This document shows, one piece after another, positions 23,253 to 36,463 of a DNA stretch of 64,000 nt. Source of the stretch: Promerops cafer. Taxonomy: Eukaryota; Chordata; Aves; Passeriformes; Nectariniidae. The translations under genes and the position numbers were made by a program. The stretch spans positions 249,915 through 313,914 of the forward strand of contig VZSE01002180.1 in NCBI GenBank assembly GCA_013398275.1, in the 5' to 3' direction. The notes beneath the pieces are model-generated. The model was not told where the DNA came from and did no database searches. It saw only the letters and a program-made list of their open reading frames with translations. Numbering within the stretch: position 1 is the first letter of the stretch; the number at the start of each line of letters is the position of its first letter.

Positions 23253-26200
23253 CAAGGCTTGGCCCCATTTAGGTCACTGTGCTGTGCTGTGAGAACCAGA
23301 GGAAAGTGTGCCCACTGTGTGCTGGCAGTAGCAGCTCATGGCAGAAGGGAGGAGGGTTAAAATCAGCAGGATGACTGTCACGGTAAGGAGGTAAATCCAA
23401 TGGTGAGAATTGGCAAGGCTCATTTGAAGCACTTGCAATCACCTTTCAGTCTCCCAAGGGACTCCTTCGTAATCACAAATGGGCATTTTTATTTTTTGGA
23501 GGGGGGGGCTAAGTTGCAGCAGATTTCAAAGTTAAGCAGTTCCTTATGGTTTTAAAATACAGCTTAGTGGAGAACATGAAGCTGTTTTCTTCACTCTAAA
23601 TAATTGACAACTTCTTGTTAGTCCAAAGTTATCCAGCTCCAGCTCAGAGGTGGAAAATTTTGTTTTATGTTGGCCAGGTCAGAGCCCTATCAGAAACAGT
23701 CCTGCTCAGTTAATAGCTACAGATTGTCAGCAGTTGCCTTCTGTTGCATAAGCTGACTAGACTGAGGTTGAGAAGCACAGTCCCTTTCCTCCTCCACTCT
23801 CAGGTGTCACCATTTATTTATAGTTACCCATGTTAGCAGATCAGGAATGAGGTATGCAGGACTCTGCCCTCCAGGCACAGGCAGACACCAGGCTGCCCTG
23901 GTAGCAGGGAGAGAAAGCAATTAGAGAAACAATTAATAAGCACAAAAGCTTCCCCTCCTAATGAAAACTGATTCTGATACAATGGCTGTCAGCCACCCAT
24001 GTTTATACCTTGCTTTAAAGAAATTACCCATAGTGTGACCTTTGCCTTAGTAAAGACATCGAGGAACATGTTTTTAAAGCATTGTAAGTCACTTAATCTC
24101 CTATTTGCTGAAATCCCCTGGGTAAATAGGCTCCCAAATCCCAGCAGACCCGGCTGAGTCTGCAGTGTGGTGGACACACATGCCTAGCACAGTTTGATGG
24201 CCTCACCTGAGTTCAGGGGTATCAGTCAAGGTCAAATCAGTTATGGGATGTGCCACCTTCCTCCTTCTATCGCAGCCCTGAGATTTTGCTGCCATGCTCT
24301 GGGTTGTGACCTGTAGGCTCTCTGGGAATCAGCTGCTTCCTCCTAGCCAGGAACATATTTCTCCCTCCTGTACATGGTGGTGGCAGGACTTTGGAAAAGC
24401 ACTGGTTTTGGTTGTTTCATGTTAGCAGGAAATGTCCTTCCAGAAGAGGAGTGAGAAGGTCTAGCTGGGGAGGGCAGGCAGCAGCAGGGGTGCTGTGGGC
24501 CCATCATTAGCCTAGGAAGTGGAGGATTTCAGCAGGTAAGTGTCAATACAGCTTCATGCAAGAGTGTGCACAGGAGGGATGTTTCTGCTATTTGACTCTT
24601 GCACATGTTCTGACGAGTGCTATTTAATTACCCAGCTTTTTTCTTGCCTTCCCTCAGGTCTGCTGGGAGAAACATGAGGCCTTGCTCCCCTGTGCCAGCA
24701 TCTGCAACCACCGCTCCTTGGAAGCTTCACATGCAGCTGGATGCATGGAGAAGCCTGTCAGCCATGGAAGACAAAATTACTGCACTTTTGCAGGAAAACC
24801 ATGAGGCTCAAATCCTAATCTTATATGTAAAGTGTAGGAGGAAGATGAATGGGATATGGTCAAAAGACATTTCTTCAAAATTTCCTAGAGACTGCCATTC
24901 AGCTGAGTCCTGGTGGTTATTCCCAGGATGTGGCAAGTGTGGAGGAGGAAGGTTTCCCCTCACCAAATTCCCCTCTGTTTCCATCCTTTGTTCCATGAAA
25001 TCTCTAATGAAACCAGGGACTGCTGTACCACATGGTGTTCTAGCATTGCAGCCTCCCGAGGGATCCAAGACCTCTGTTAGGGAATATTGCCTGGCTGATG
25101 GTGCTGGCAATGCCTGCAGGTCTGGGCACCTCAGTTTACCCCCCAAAGCCTGGCCTGCACCAGGAGGGTGCAGACAGAGCTGCCTCTTCCCTCTCTCATG
25201 AAGGCTGTGACCTGCTTTGGGGGCAGCCTGCCGTGGTGAGGTATGGGATTGGGAGCTCTTCCTGTATGAGTTTTACAGCTGGCTCAGGAGCATAGTCTTG
25301 CATTAATTTTTATACCTCAGTTACTAGAAATTTCCTCTGGAGAGGGAGGGGAAAACCTCATGGAAAGCAGGCAGCAAAAGGATCTGTTTGTCCCAGCCTC
25401 TGGGCAAGGTCTCTGCTAGTTTTCAGATGTAAATAGGCAGTTCCAAAGGAAAAACACTGACTTTTCTTCCTCATTATCTATGGACTGGTCACAGCCCCCA
25501 AGCTGGATGTGGTTCAAGGCCCTCCTTTTCTATTGTGTGAATATAGGCCATTACTGCTCCTCTATGACACCATAACCAAGCAAAAAACTCTACCTCAGAC
25601 GTGCCAGTGCTTTTCTGAGCAGCCATTCCCCCTCAAGTCTGTTTCCCTAACCAGAAGAGGGAAAATCTGTGCATAATCTGTCAATGTGTGTAGCGGCAGA
25701 CATGTCATGCCCTGGTACCCCGAGAAATGCAGACCCAGCTGGGTGCTGCCACATTCTGCAGTGCTGTGCCATCACCCCAGGGACACAGATGCCCCATTCC
25801 AGAGCCCTGTGCACAGATGGGGTCCTGTGAGCTGGAGAGGAGCCAGGGCAGGTTTGTAATTGTCATTATCTTTGCTCCTGGTGCAGTGCTGAGCGTGGGG
25901 TGAGTGTCAGAGGAGAAGGAAGAAGCAGGTTGCTCCATCTCCAGGGAGTCCTCTGTGTGCTTTCAGGGCACCAGGAGACCTTGGTACTGTTACACTTCAT
26001 CCCTCATGTCACTGAAGGGCAGTGGGAGCATCCCATGGCCTGCCTGCCCTTCCTGACTGCCCAGCTGCCCGCCAGTGCTAGTTTACCTAACATTTCATAG
26101 CTGTCCATTGTGGCTTCAGTGACACCTTCCCTGGGATATGGGAAGGCTGGGGAATCTGGGGGAGCTGCAACCTGGCTGGGTGGGCATGGGTTGGGCTGTG

Positions 26201-28108
26201 GGGCTGGATGAACACCTGCCTTTTGAAGGTTGCCAGCCCTGCCAGGCACTCTAGGCTAGTCACCCTCCCCTCCTGCTGAATTGCACATTTTTCAAGGATG
26301 GGAAGGGATGTCAGACCTGGATGACAGACCCTATTGTGACGGCAGGGTCAGGGTCAGCCTCTGCCAATGGGGATTTCAAGCAACAAGCCTTCCAGAGAAA
26401 ATAAACAAAACCCTCTCTGACATTTCCATCACTGTCAGGCTAAAAATAATCCTTCAGCATGTGGACAGCTGCACACATCGATGTCTATGTGTGTCTGGGC
26501 CATTTGACATCTGCAGCCAGACAAGGGTGTGTTCTGCTTGGAATCAACAGCTGGGAGCCCTGGGGGACACCAGGCTTGCCATTGCTGTGTGCAGATCAAT
26601 GAGGTTTTGTAGTAGCAGGTTTTTGCACCATGTGTGAAGCATCCACTCATGGAGAGACCAAATAAAGACTTGAGTTTGTCCATGAGGTTTAATAAAGTTT
26701 CCCAGAACCAGAGGGCCCAGGGATCACCCAGGGCTGGGGGTGATGGGGAGAGGCAGCCTGGTGTGGAGGAAGATGGTGTGGGAGGGATGTCCTTGGGCAC
26801 CCCCAAGTCACCTGCGGAGAGCAGATGGTGTGTGGGGAGGCTCCTGGCGGCTCCCCAGGAGGGGAGGCAGTGGCAAGGGAATGCTGGGTCACTCCCTATG
26901 ACTTTCTGAGGTGATCAGGGAGGGGAGGAGAGGCTGCATGGAAGGAGGATGAAGGATTTTCCTTGTTTGATGGAATGAATGAGGGATTTTAACCCACTCT
27001 GTTGTGTGACCTGAACTTCCCAAGTGACCCAGCCTCCTTCTTTCTAGCTTTCACCCTAACCTGGGGTTAAAGCGCTTGTGTGGGATTTGTGCCACTCTCT
27101 TCAGAGGGCTGGGAAGCAGGGTCACACTCAGGATCCTCCTGCAGGATTACCTTGTGGCCTTGGGATGTGTGCAGGGACAGCCCCGCCGTTGCCACCAGCC
27201 TGCCAGCGCCACCACAGAGCTGTGCTATGCATCTCCCATTTGGTCTTTCTTCCAGTGACTCCACCTCTGTGAGCAGGACAGGATCACTCAGAGGCTCCCT
27301 GCACAAAGTCCCTCTCCCACTCCCTTTGCACCAAGGTTTCACTGGGATCCCCTTGGCACAAGGGTTATGCCACTGCCTTGCTCACTCATTTGAGCTGCCA
27401 TCTCTGAGAGTCACCTTCAGTGTTTGATGCTAAAGGCAGTGGAAAGCAGATGCTCCTTAATTATGTTGCAAGGTCTGAGGAAAGACCTGATATTCACTGA
27501 AGTACTGCCTGTGCTTCCCTGATTTATTTAGTGGCTTTGCCAAGGATGTGACAGGGAATGGAGGGCTTGATAGTGAAAAACACAGGTAATACTCTGGGAC
27601 ATGCTGAGCTCTGCTGGATATCAAATGTGCATGAGGAGAATCAATCCCTAAAACTGTGAGACTTCAGAGAAGGCAAACCTTCTGATTGCAAAATTATATA
27701 GTAAATTGTGTTTTATTCCCCTCCCTTCCAAGAGGAGCCTGTCAATGATGGGAAACTCATACGTTAATCCCAATATTAATCAGAACAACTTGCACCCACC
27801 TTTGAGGCTTTCCTCTCCAGCACCCAGCTGGGAGTGATGCCTGGTTCACGGGTGGGGAAAGGGTTGTGTGTGTGACAGGCATCATGGCAAAAGGCACCAC
27901 AGGCTATTCCCCCCAGCACATCACTAAAGGTTGGATTTTAAGGCTGAAATGCCCGCCTTTACTGCAGCACCACACGGACCATGAAGAAAAGACGAGGAGG
28001 AGGCACTGGCGTGTGGTGAGGTCCCTGACTCTGTAGCAAGGAAGGGCTGGGCTGGATTCCCCCCAGTGGCCCTGGGAACACCCGGGCTGGCAAGGGTACA
28101 CTCCTGGT

Positions 28109-28122
28109 GCCATCTAGTGGCA
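28109..28122 (-). promoter_or_regulatory. CTCF-type binding motif
   Basis: The minus strand reads TGCCACTAGATGGCAC, which matches the CCACYAGRKGGCA core of the vertebrate CTCF motif at every core position. It lies between the 3' ends of the paralogous genes and 1.5 kb from the CpG island, where a boundary element would be plausible. Binding itself is not shown. Confidence 0.55.
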
Positions 28123-29559
28123 CTGGGACATGGAAAGGGCCGTGGCTCTTTTATGTTTATTTTTGGCGTTATTATTATGAGGCATTACAGGGAAATATGC
28201 CTGTGGGCTGTGAGTGGCCCCTTACCAGAGTGTGAGACTTGCAGGACAACAAAACGCTGGGAACTCAACTCTGCTGTAAAGTAGGATGCACAGAGCACTT
28301 AGATGTGTCTGCCTGCCAAATAACCAGCAGTTTTATGGGAAGACTGTGAAAGACAGTGATGAGCAGGATAGGTGGGATGTGTCCTGTGCTTTACAGAAAG
28401 AGCTGGAGCTTGTGAGTGGAGAGATGGAGAGGCAGTGCTGCAGAGCCAGGACCCAAGGACCTAATTTCTTCCCACTCCACAGCAGCTGGGCTTCCTGCTG
28501 CAGTAAAGGGCTTTAGGATAAGGTTTTAGTTGGCTTAATCTGACTTAAGGCCATATGGGCACCTGAAGATGAGTTTCTGCCCTCACCCCTGGGTGCCTCC
28601 CCACCACCTCATCATATATCTGTAATGCCTCATCATATGGCTCCACTGACAGCAAGTCAGCAGCCAAAATAAATAATCGTGCTTGGTTTTGCCTCTCCTA
28701 ATTACTTTTCAGGAGCCCTGGTTCCATCTCCCTGAGCTCCAGCTCAGCTGCCAGCTTCACACTTGCTAACTCCTGTCTCCTATGGCAATCCTGCTTTTCA
28801 GCCTGGTCCCAGATGTCCTCCCCGAGCTGCCCCCTTGCATGCTCCAGGGGCTGTGTTTGCCTGTCCTGTCCAGCTTGTGTCACACGGCCTGTATGGGACC
28901 ATTGCATATTGCCTCAATGGGCTGTTCTAAAAGGGGTGCCAGTCTGCCAGCAGTTTAAAAAAATGGACTGAGTTCAAAGGAGCTGCTGGGAAAACCCCTG
29001 TGTTTCAGGGCTGGGACAAAGTACTTGCAAGAGCAGACTGTCTGGAGCTGTTTGTTATATCATATACCCTTGCAGGGTTTTGGAAAAATTGTAAAGCCAG
29101 TCTTGGTTCACAGATGAGTATTAGATTTTTTTCTTCACTGGATTCTGCCCTCTGAACTTCTCCACACTGATCTTTTGTGCCTAACATAATGGGCTTGTGC
29201 TTTGAGGAATGATGTAATTTTGTTCCCTTCCAGGCTGCCCAGTACTGAGAAAGATTCAAATTTTCATTCCCAGATGCTTGCTGCAGCTCCTGCTGATGGT
29301 GCCACATTGTCCACGGGCCACTTTGCCCATGTCTGCTGGGGTCTCATTCAGCATGATCCAAATTCTGGAGGGAGAGGAGGGTCCAGGAAGGGGCAGGATA
29401 AGCCCAAACTGAGGTGCTGCTGCTCGGGAAGAAGCTGGGGTAGATGTTAAACATGAGTTTTTCACTGAGAGCTCTGTGGGAGCTGGGGGAGAACCCTTCA
29501 GAGCACAGGCTGAGGGATGACCCCTTAGCCGTGCAGGTCCCCCTGGCTCAGGGCAGCCC

Positions 29560-29840
29560 CCAGCCTCTGTCCTGCCTGTGTCACCTCGTCCCCTCGACAG
29601 CGAGGGGGTCTGACTGCCCCGGCCCGAGCCAAGCTGCGGACCCCCGGGATGCCTTCTCCCGGCTGCCGAGCGCCCGTGTGCAGCCGGGATCCGCCGCTAG
29701 ATGGGAGTAAAACCCGCGGGAACGGCCGAGCCCACGCGGGGCCGCGGAGCGGGGGCGGCCCCTCAGGGTTGGCGCGGGAGCGTTTCTCCTGCCGGACACG
29801 GGCCCAGCGCCAGTGCGGACTGTCGCCCATTGGCAACTGG
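29560..29840. promoter_or_regulatory. CpG island without a visible gene
   Basis: An abruptly GC-rich block with roughly thirty CpG dinucleotides in about 280 bases, while the surrounding sequence is CpG-depleted. An inverted CCAAT (ATTGG near 29829) sits at its right edge, and a GTGAGT donor-like site follows at 29947. Islands like this normally mark promoters, but no coding exon is recognisable on either side. It may drive a non-coding RNA, or it may be a regulatory element. Confidence 0.6.
29694..29707 (+). promoter_or_regulatory. Weaker CTCF-like motif inside the CpG island
   Basis: CCGCTAGATGGGAG resembles the CTCF core with two departures (G at position 3, G for C near the end). It is on the opposite strand to the stronger motif at 28109. 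Confidence 0.3.
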
Positions 29841-30777
29841 TAGCTGATGTTCCTGAGCCCTGTCCCACCGACTTTCAGCTTAAAAACTCAGGACAGCGGA
29901 GCTGGGCTCACTTGTGGAGACAAATCTGCCTCGTCTTTGGACCATCGTGAGTCCTGCCCTAACACCCAGTTGGGCCCTGGGGTGGCTCCCTGGTCGCTCA
30001 GGCTGGGGGAGCTTCCTTCTGCTGTCGTGTTTACACTTAGGTCTCCTATAAAATTTCCACCAATTTACTTGTCTTTCCTCCCTGGGAAAGGAAATGGGGT
30101 TTGCTCACCCCGGGGCTGCTGCAGCTGTCCCGGCTCAACCCTGTGCCCAGAGCACAGCAGGTGTGGCAGGAGTTTGTGCTGCAAGGGGAGAATGCCATGA
30201 GGAACAGGGTGCACTGTGTCATAGCTCAAAGCTGTGCTGGTTCTTTTATAAAGGTTGTCCTGGGTTGGTGGGGATGAGCCTCTTGCTGTTTCATGTCCTG
30301 CATGGTCATCGATAACTGCCCTGTCAGCAGCACTTTCTTGGCTCCTTGAACCACACAAGCCCAGGCTGGTGGAACTCAGGCCACAAGATCATAATCAAAA
30401 ATAGTCATGCCTGAAATATTTTCCCCAAGAGTGCCTGATAGCCACATGGACAGGGATTACTGTGGGCACAGTGGGAAATGTCTCTGCATACCCAACACTT
30501 GTTGCAGGGAGGGAGAAGTGTCAGTGACTGCAGGAGCGAAGTGCCCAGGTTCTGTGAAGCAGACTGAGGCTCAAGAAGCAGAGATCTGGCATCATCTTCT
30601 CTAAAGCTTACCTAAAAAACAAGACCCTGGAAGAATGTGGAGTTGCCTACAAACCTTGGGCATTCCCAACATATGAGGAAGAGTTGAGTGAGTGGTTTCC
30701 TGAGACTGATCATGGAAGAACTACAATCACAGGACCAGGGCCTGGTATCAAAGCCATTGTGGAGCCGAATTTCCCTG

Positions 30778-30838
30778 AAGACTGCTTTGCCTTCCCTGCT
30801 TTGCCTGCCCTGCTTTGCCTTGCCTTCCCTTCCCACTA
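30778..30838. repeat. Pyrimidine-rich imperfect tandem repeat
   Basis: Repeated 'tttgccttccctgc' / 'tttgcctgccctgc' units form a C+T-rich low-complexity stretch of about 60 bases. Confidence 0.6.
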
Positions 30839-31679
30839 CTGCATTTCTTTCTAGAAGCAATTTTTACTTCTTTGAGGTCCAACATCTTGACTAGGCCTAC
30901 TTTCTTTTCTAAATTAAGCTGTGTTGGTTCCTTCAGTGCTTTCTCAGACATCACGTTTCTGGTCTATCAGTCATTCTCCCTTTTGCCTTTTGGACTCTGG
31001 AATGCCAAGAGTGGACACTGCACAGTAGCTAAGCTCTGGCAATAGCAGCTGGAGTAGGGGAGTTTCTTTCTGTGTTGTCCTGGTGTCACTCCTTTTTGCA
31101 TCTCTCAGCTGGAGGCTTCCTTTTTCACAGCAATGTGCTGACACAGCCCATTCATGACCTGTCATTGCTCCGGAGTGTTTGAATTTTTTGCAGAGTAATT
31201 ACTGAATGGGCAATTTCCTCCCTGTGTTTGTACAATTGTTTACTTCTGTTGCATTGCCATATGCTGTTCTTGTTGTGTTTGAACTGCATCCTATTGGGTT
31301 TTTTTAATTTCCCTGGGTAATTCTGAGATCAGATTCTGTCCCTCATTTCTGGTCATCGTGCTTGCAGTTCCTCAATCTCTCACAAGCATTCTCTGCATTT
31401 CAGCATTCAAATCATTAATGAGTCCGGCTCCTGTGGACTTGCACTCAATGCCCCCTGCAGTTTTGCTCTGATCATGGATCTCTATCCAGTTTTGTGTCTG
31501 CTTCCCAGAAGCCTTGCAAGAGCAGATCCCCAGCTGAAGGTCTGTATGCCCAGAGGCGTGGTGCTTCCCAGACCTGTGCCAAGGTCTGCCACGGTCAGCC
31601 CTCACTTATTTACATGAGTGGTGCTTGTGACAGTGTTAAAAACCTTGCTGAAGTCAACAGTCACAACCATCCCACCTGA

Positions 31680-31852
31680 CCATGAACAAGAACTTCTTTA
31701 CTGTGAGGTTAACTAAGCACTGATTTTCAAAAGGAGCTTGGACACAATCCTGAGTAACGTGGTCCAGGGGACCCTGCTTGAGCAGGCAGATTGGACTGGA
31801 TGATCCTCATGGTGCCTTCCAACATTACCCATTCCATGATTCTGCAATCCAC
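31680..31852 (+). mobile_element. CR1 LINE 3' fragment
   Basis: It carries the CR1 'gaacttctttactgtgaggt' segment and the terminal 'ggactggatgatcctcatgg', 'ccttccaac' and 'ccatgattctgc' end. It is a short, 5'-truncated, diverged copy. Confidence 0.85.
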
Positions 31853-34311
31853 AGCTGCTCTGCTTTCAGGGAAGTGAAACTCCTGCCCTGGAGGGAAAGC
31901 AAATAGATTTAGGCAGAAAAAATGTGATTTAAAACACTCTTGGTGTATTGTCTTGGTATCATTCTCATGCTGAAAACTCTTTAATTCTACTGGTATTTTT
32001 CTAGGAAATGTCTTTTAAGATCAGCACTGCTTGCTCTTGCCTAGGGAGCCACCTCCCTCTTGGCCATTGAGGTGGATGGCTGCAGGAGGGCTTTTCCAAA
32101 TATGCTGTGCTGGGACAAGTTGGGTGGATGAATTCCACCTCTGGAAGCCTCTGGTTTATTTAGGCTGCAATGGGTGCACAATTTGTTAACATTACCTTAT
32201 TTCATTTACTTTTTGGCAGCATCATTGGCATAAGCAGCTCCCTCTGCATGTGTGACCTCCCCTGGGCTAGTGCAGCTCTTGGGGGCTGGGCAAGTGGTGA
32301 GGGGGATGACAAAGGTTGCTTAAGCCAAGGCTGCTGCTGGAGCAGATGCACCTCTGAGCACTTAAAACTGTGTTCCCATGGTGTTTCTCATGCCTCAGTA
32401 CTGGCATCTGTGCTTCAGCTTTCCAGTTACTCCCCAGATGCTTGTGCCACAATCTTACATTCATCTCCTGGAATTTGAATAGCTTGTTTTCTTTCTGTAA
32501 TTCCTTCTTGAACTTCAAGGGATTAAGGAATTTATGATTCAGCTGAATTCCCAACATGCGACACATCCTCCTACTGCACTGGGAGGTTTCTTCGTGCCTT
32601 TAATATGGTGTGAGGAGTTGCCTGCTCATCTAAATTCCTCTTTCCTCTTAGACCAACCTGCCCCAGGGTCTTCCCTATTTTATCTGTGTCTGTAATCTGC
32701 CCTCACTTACTTCATTTTTCCTGTTCCTTCTGTCCTGAGAATTGACATTTCTCTGGTCTTCCCGTACCTGGTCCTGTTTTCCTCTGCCCCGAGCTGGATC
32801 CTTTCTCCCCGCCCTGAAGAGGGGGATCAGAAAAGCAGTACTGAGCCCTGTGTACTCAGTGCAGGGGTGAGGAGTGCTTCCCAGGGCATCCGTGGAGGCT
32901 CAGGCTCACAAGGGACAGCCTTAGAGTTGAAGGACGGCAGCCCCCAGGTACAGCTAAATTGAGCTTCTCTGGAAGGAGTGGGGGGGACAACAGCAGAGCA
33001 GGGGACCCTGGACTGGGGGATATACGAGGTCTGAGGAGGAGCATAGCACAGAGGCTGAGGGCAGCCATGCCTCACTCACGTGGGTGCCTCCAATGCTGAC
33101 AGGCTCTGCCCAGCACACGGCTGTTTTGGGAATGGGAAATACCCTGAATGGGTGAACTCCATTTAAGATAAAGATAAACCATTTCTACAGCTGAGCTTCA
33201 GGCTGAAAAGTCTGCAGGATCCCTGGGGACACTAAGGCACATGGCCCTGGGCGTAGCTGTCACACATCAAGACTGTGCCTCAGTTTCCATTCTAAAGCTG
33301 CAGTGCTGCTGCTGCATGTTCTGCTGTGTTTTGTCAGGTGTGTCCCTGCTGTGGGAAGGTGCAGGGGGTTTGTCTGTCCTGTCTCACTGCAAGGCCCTGC
33401 AGGCAAACCTAAGCTGGTATCTGGCTTATTTGTGTCCTGGTCTTCAGCAGACTCTGAGCTGCCAAACCCCTGGGGTTAGGGTTTGTGTTTAGGGCTGTCC
33501 CTCTCCAATACCAGCAGAATGCTGGGGCTTTATTGAAGGGCTGTAAGGATGCAGGAAAAGAAGGGATTCTGGTAAATCACGTGTCTCAAGGATTTTGAAA
33601 CTGTCCAGCCTGCCAGACATGACACAAGCTCATATTTCGGCATGCTTTAAGCACTATGTCAAAGCAAGGCTGTAGCTACCAATAAAGGCAGAGCGTGGCC
33701 TGAGTCATTTGGCTGGGAAATCCAGATCCCAGTTCCTCCATTTGTGGGCAAATGACAGAACACTGCACTGGAGGAACAGCACTCTGGGTTCATTTAGATG
33801 CCATCTGATTTCTATTTTCATAAAAGCAGAGATGTTTATGTTAGCTTCAAATGCTTTGCACAATGCTGGACTGCTATGGTTTCAGCACTGATGAAATTTC
33901 CCTTTCACCTCAGATGGGGTGCAGATGGGAGCCTCTCTACTATCCATAAGTGGGGGCTGGGGACAATTCCTGTGCTGGCCAGGTTCTCCTGGGACTGCCA
34001 GGCTCTGCCAGCACAGTCAGGGCAGCGCTGCTGTGCCACTGAGGTGCTGAGACTTCGATACCAAGAGCAAAGGCTGTTCCCCAGCCTGGGCTGACACCTC
34101 CAGCATCTCCCCCAGGCCCGTGCTCGGAGCTGTCGTCAGGGGTCTTGGACACAAGGCCAGCAGCCTGTCCTCTAACAGCCACTGGTTTGGGAAAGGCACT
34201 GTTGTTGGCCAGAAGGATCTCTCTCCACTTAAGTCTCCACTCCATGCCTGCATGCAGGAGAGACATGTTCCAGTAATGAATGTGTGGTCAGTAGAGGGTT
34301 AAGCGGATGGG

Positions 34312-34700
34312 TCTAGACCATGAACAGAGGTTGCAGAAGCTGGGCTTTCTTAACCTGGCTAAAAGGAAGATAAAGGACAATTTGACAGCAACCCACATGA
34401 AGGGTGGTTTATGATGGTGACAGAGTCAAAATTTTCTCAGTATCAGCAGGTGATACACCAAGGGAAAATGGGCACAGGTTATAGTTCTGAAAGTTCACGT
34501 TCAACATCAAGGAAAAACTTCTTCCCTAGGAGAGGATTCAGCCCAGAGAGGTAGCAGACTTGCTGCCTGAAGGCTGTTCAAGACTTCTTTAGGCAAAGAC
34601 ACAGGACGACCTGAGCTAGTATTGGCAGTGGTCCTGCTTTGAATGGGAAGGTGGAGTGGAGCCTCCAGAGCCCCCTTCCAGCAGTGGTGTCATCCTGTCA
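34312..34700 (+). mobile_element. Degraded CR1-like LINE fragment
   Basis: 'gaggttgcagaagctgggct' and 'cttcttccctaggagaggat' follow the CR1 3'-region layout, with 'gaggtagcagacttgctgcc' further on. Divergence is high, so the limits are approximate. Confidence 0.7.
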
Positions 34701-36423
34701 GCCCCTTGGCCAGGCCAAACTGACTTACAGCTTGTGTGAGTGCTTATGTGTAAGGGAGCATCACTTCTCACCTGCCTGAAAATATACAGAAGGTGAGGGC
34801 TCTGTAGGCTTTGGCAAGTTTCTTCCCAAGCATGGTGCAACAGGGAGGGGGATGGAGCAGAGGGCTGGGGTGGAGGACACATCTGTAATTTTGTAACATT
34901 GACCTGTTGTACTAAGAGAAAGGGCAAACAAAGAGAGGGAAAACATAATAGACTAGAGGGGTTTGCATCTCCTCAAAGGCAGGAGTCTTTTTCTTCACCC
35001 CACACCATGTGGGACAGACAAAGTCCCTACCAGGGACCAGATAAGAGCAGAATAGAAGGACAGGAATTTCCATGTGTTACTGAATGATCATTCCCAGTCT
35101 GAAGCATACTGGCATCAAGGACCTACATTTTTGTATTGCTTCCTGGGAAGCAAGGCCTCCCAAGAGGCTGTGGCAAGGCTGGAATTTCCCACAAGGCCCT
35201 GCTTTCTCAAGTCATTGAACCAAGAATTGGTGCTTGCTTGGAATGTTTGTTCTTGTTGACATGACTGAAGAATAAACACATGTCCCAGCTGCACACAAGG
35301 ACATGAGGCAGAGCTCCAGGCTCCCATTAAATCCAGAGCAAAAAGATTTGGTAGTTTTTTATGAGGTAAAGTTGACTGGAATTAATAAATGCAATTTATG
35401 GAATTTATAAAGGGTGTCTTATAAAGACATTTTCTATATTTAACATAGCATCATCTTTGTTTTGTTTTTCTACTGGATGTCAAGAAGAAAGAGAACAGAA
35501 GACAATTTTTGTGAAGAAATATGGGAAGACTGATTTACCAATGCGACTTCTTACACTGCTTTTGGAATTGAAAATGAGGTTTGGCAATGTCTGAGGGTGA
35601 CCTTTCACAGTGTCACTCACTGCTTCTCTTGAATCTCTGGGCACTACACCAAAACTATGAAAATAAACACAAATTTCAGATAGTATGGAGCCAAATGACC
35701 CAATCTGCAAACCTCAAATGTCTGGGGCATCTGGGAGCGGGTGCAGGGTGGCAGCATGGCTCAAGCCAAACATCTCTCCAGCCCAGCATCCTCTCCATGC
35801 CAGTGTCAAGAATAGATGTCCAGAGATAGCTGAAGTGGTGGGGGAGGCACAATCCACCCTCTTATACTGTCCCATACCCCAACACTTTTCAGCTTTCACA
35901 TCCCCTGAGCCAGAGCAGTGTCTGTATTTGAGAGCCCTCAATGTTGTTTTGTTCCTCCTGTCCCTTCTCCATCCCTGACTGTTTCCTGCTTTCAGCTGAG
36001 CTTTTAGTAACCACAGCATCCTGCAGCAGGAGCTGCTGCCGCCTAATTACACTGTGCAAAAAAAGCTTCAGTTTTCTGTTTTTGGATTATGCACCTACTG
36101 TCTTCATCTGATACCTCTTGTGTGGGAAGAGACAGTTTTCCTCTTTCCATCCTATTTAATCTTCCACTATTCCACAGACTCCCATCCTCAGCTGGCCCAT
36201 TTCCAGCCTGTCCTCTCATCCAGAAGCTCTGCCATGTCTCTGCTCTGGACCTTCTCCTCTGCCATTACCTCTTCAAGGTGGAGGGACCCAAATGGCACAA
36301 TTTTTGAGCTGGGGCTGCCATGAGTTTTTGTTATGACATGATTTTCTGCTCCAGATTTGTCCACTTTTTCCCCCTCTTAGTAACTTCTCGCATTTAATTT
36401 GAGGTTTCTCCTCTCTTCCTTGC

Positions 36424-36463
36424 ATTAGGTAACATTTCTACAGAGCTAGAAATGTTACCTAAT
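36424..36463. repeat. Perfect hairpin, 17-bp arms
   Basis: ATTAGGTAACATTTCTA at 36424-36440 is followed by the six-base loop CAGAGC and then its exact reverse complement at 36447-36463. The flanks do not continue the pairing. The role is unknown. Confidence 0.85.
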
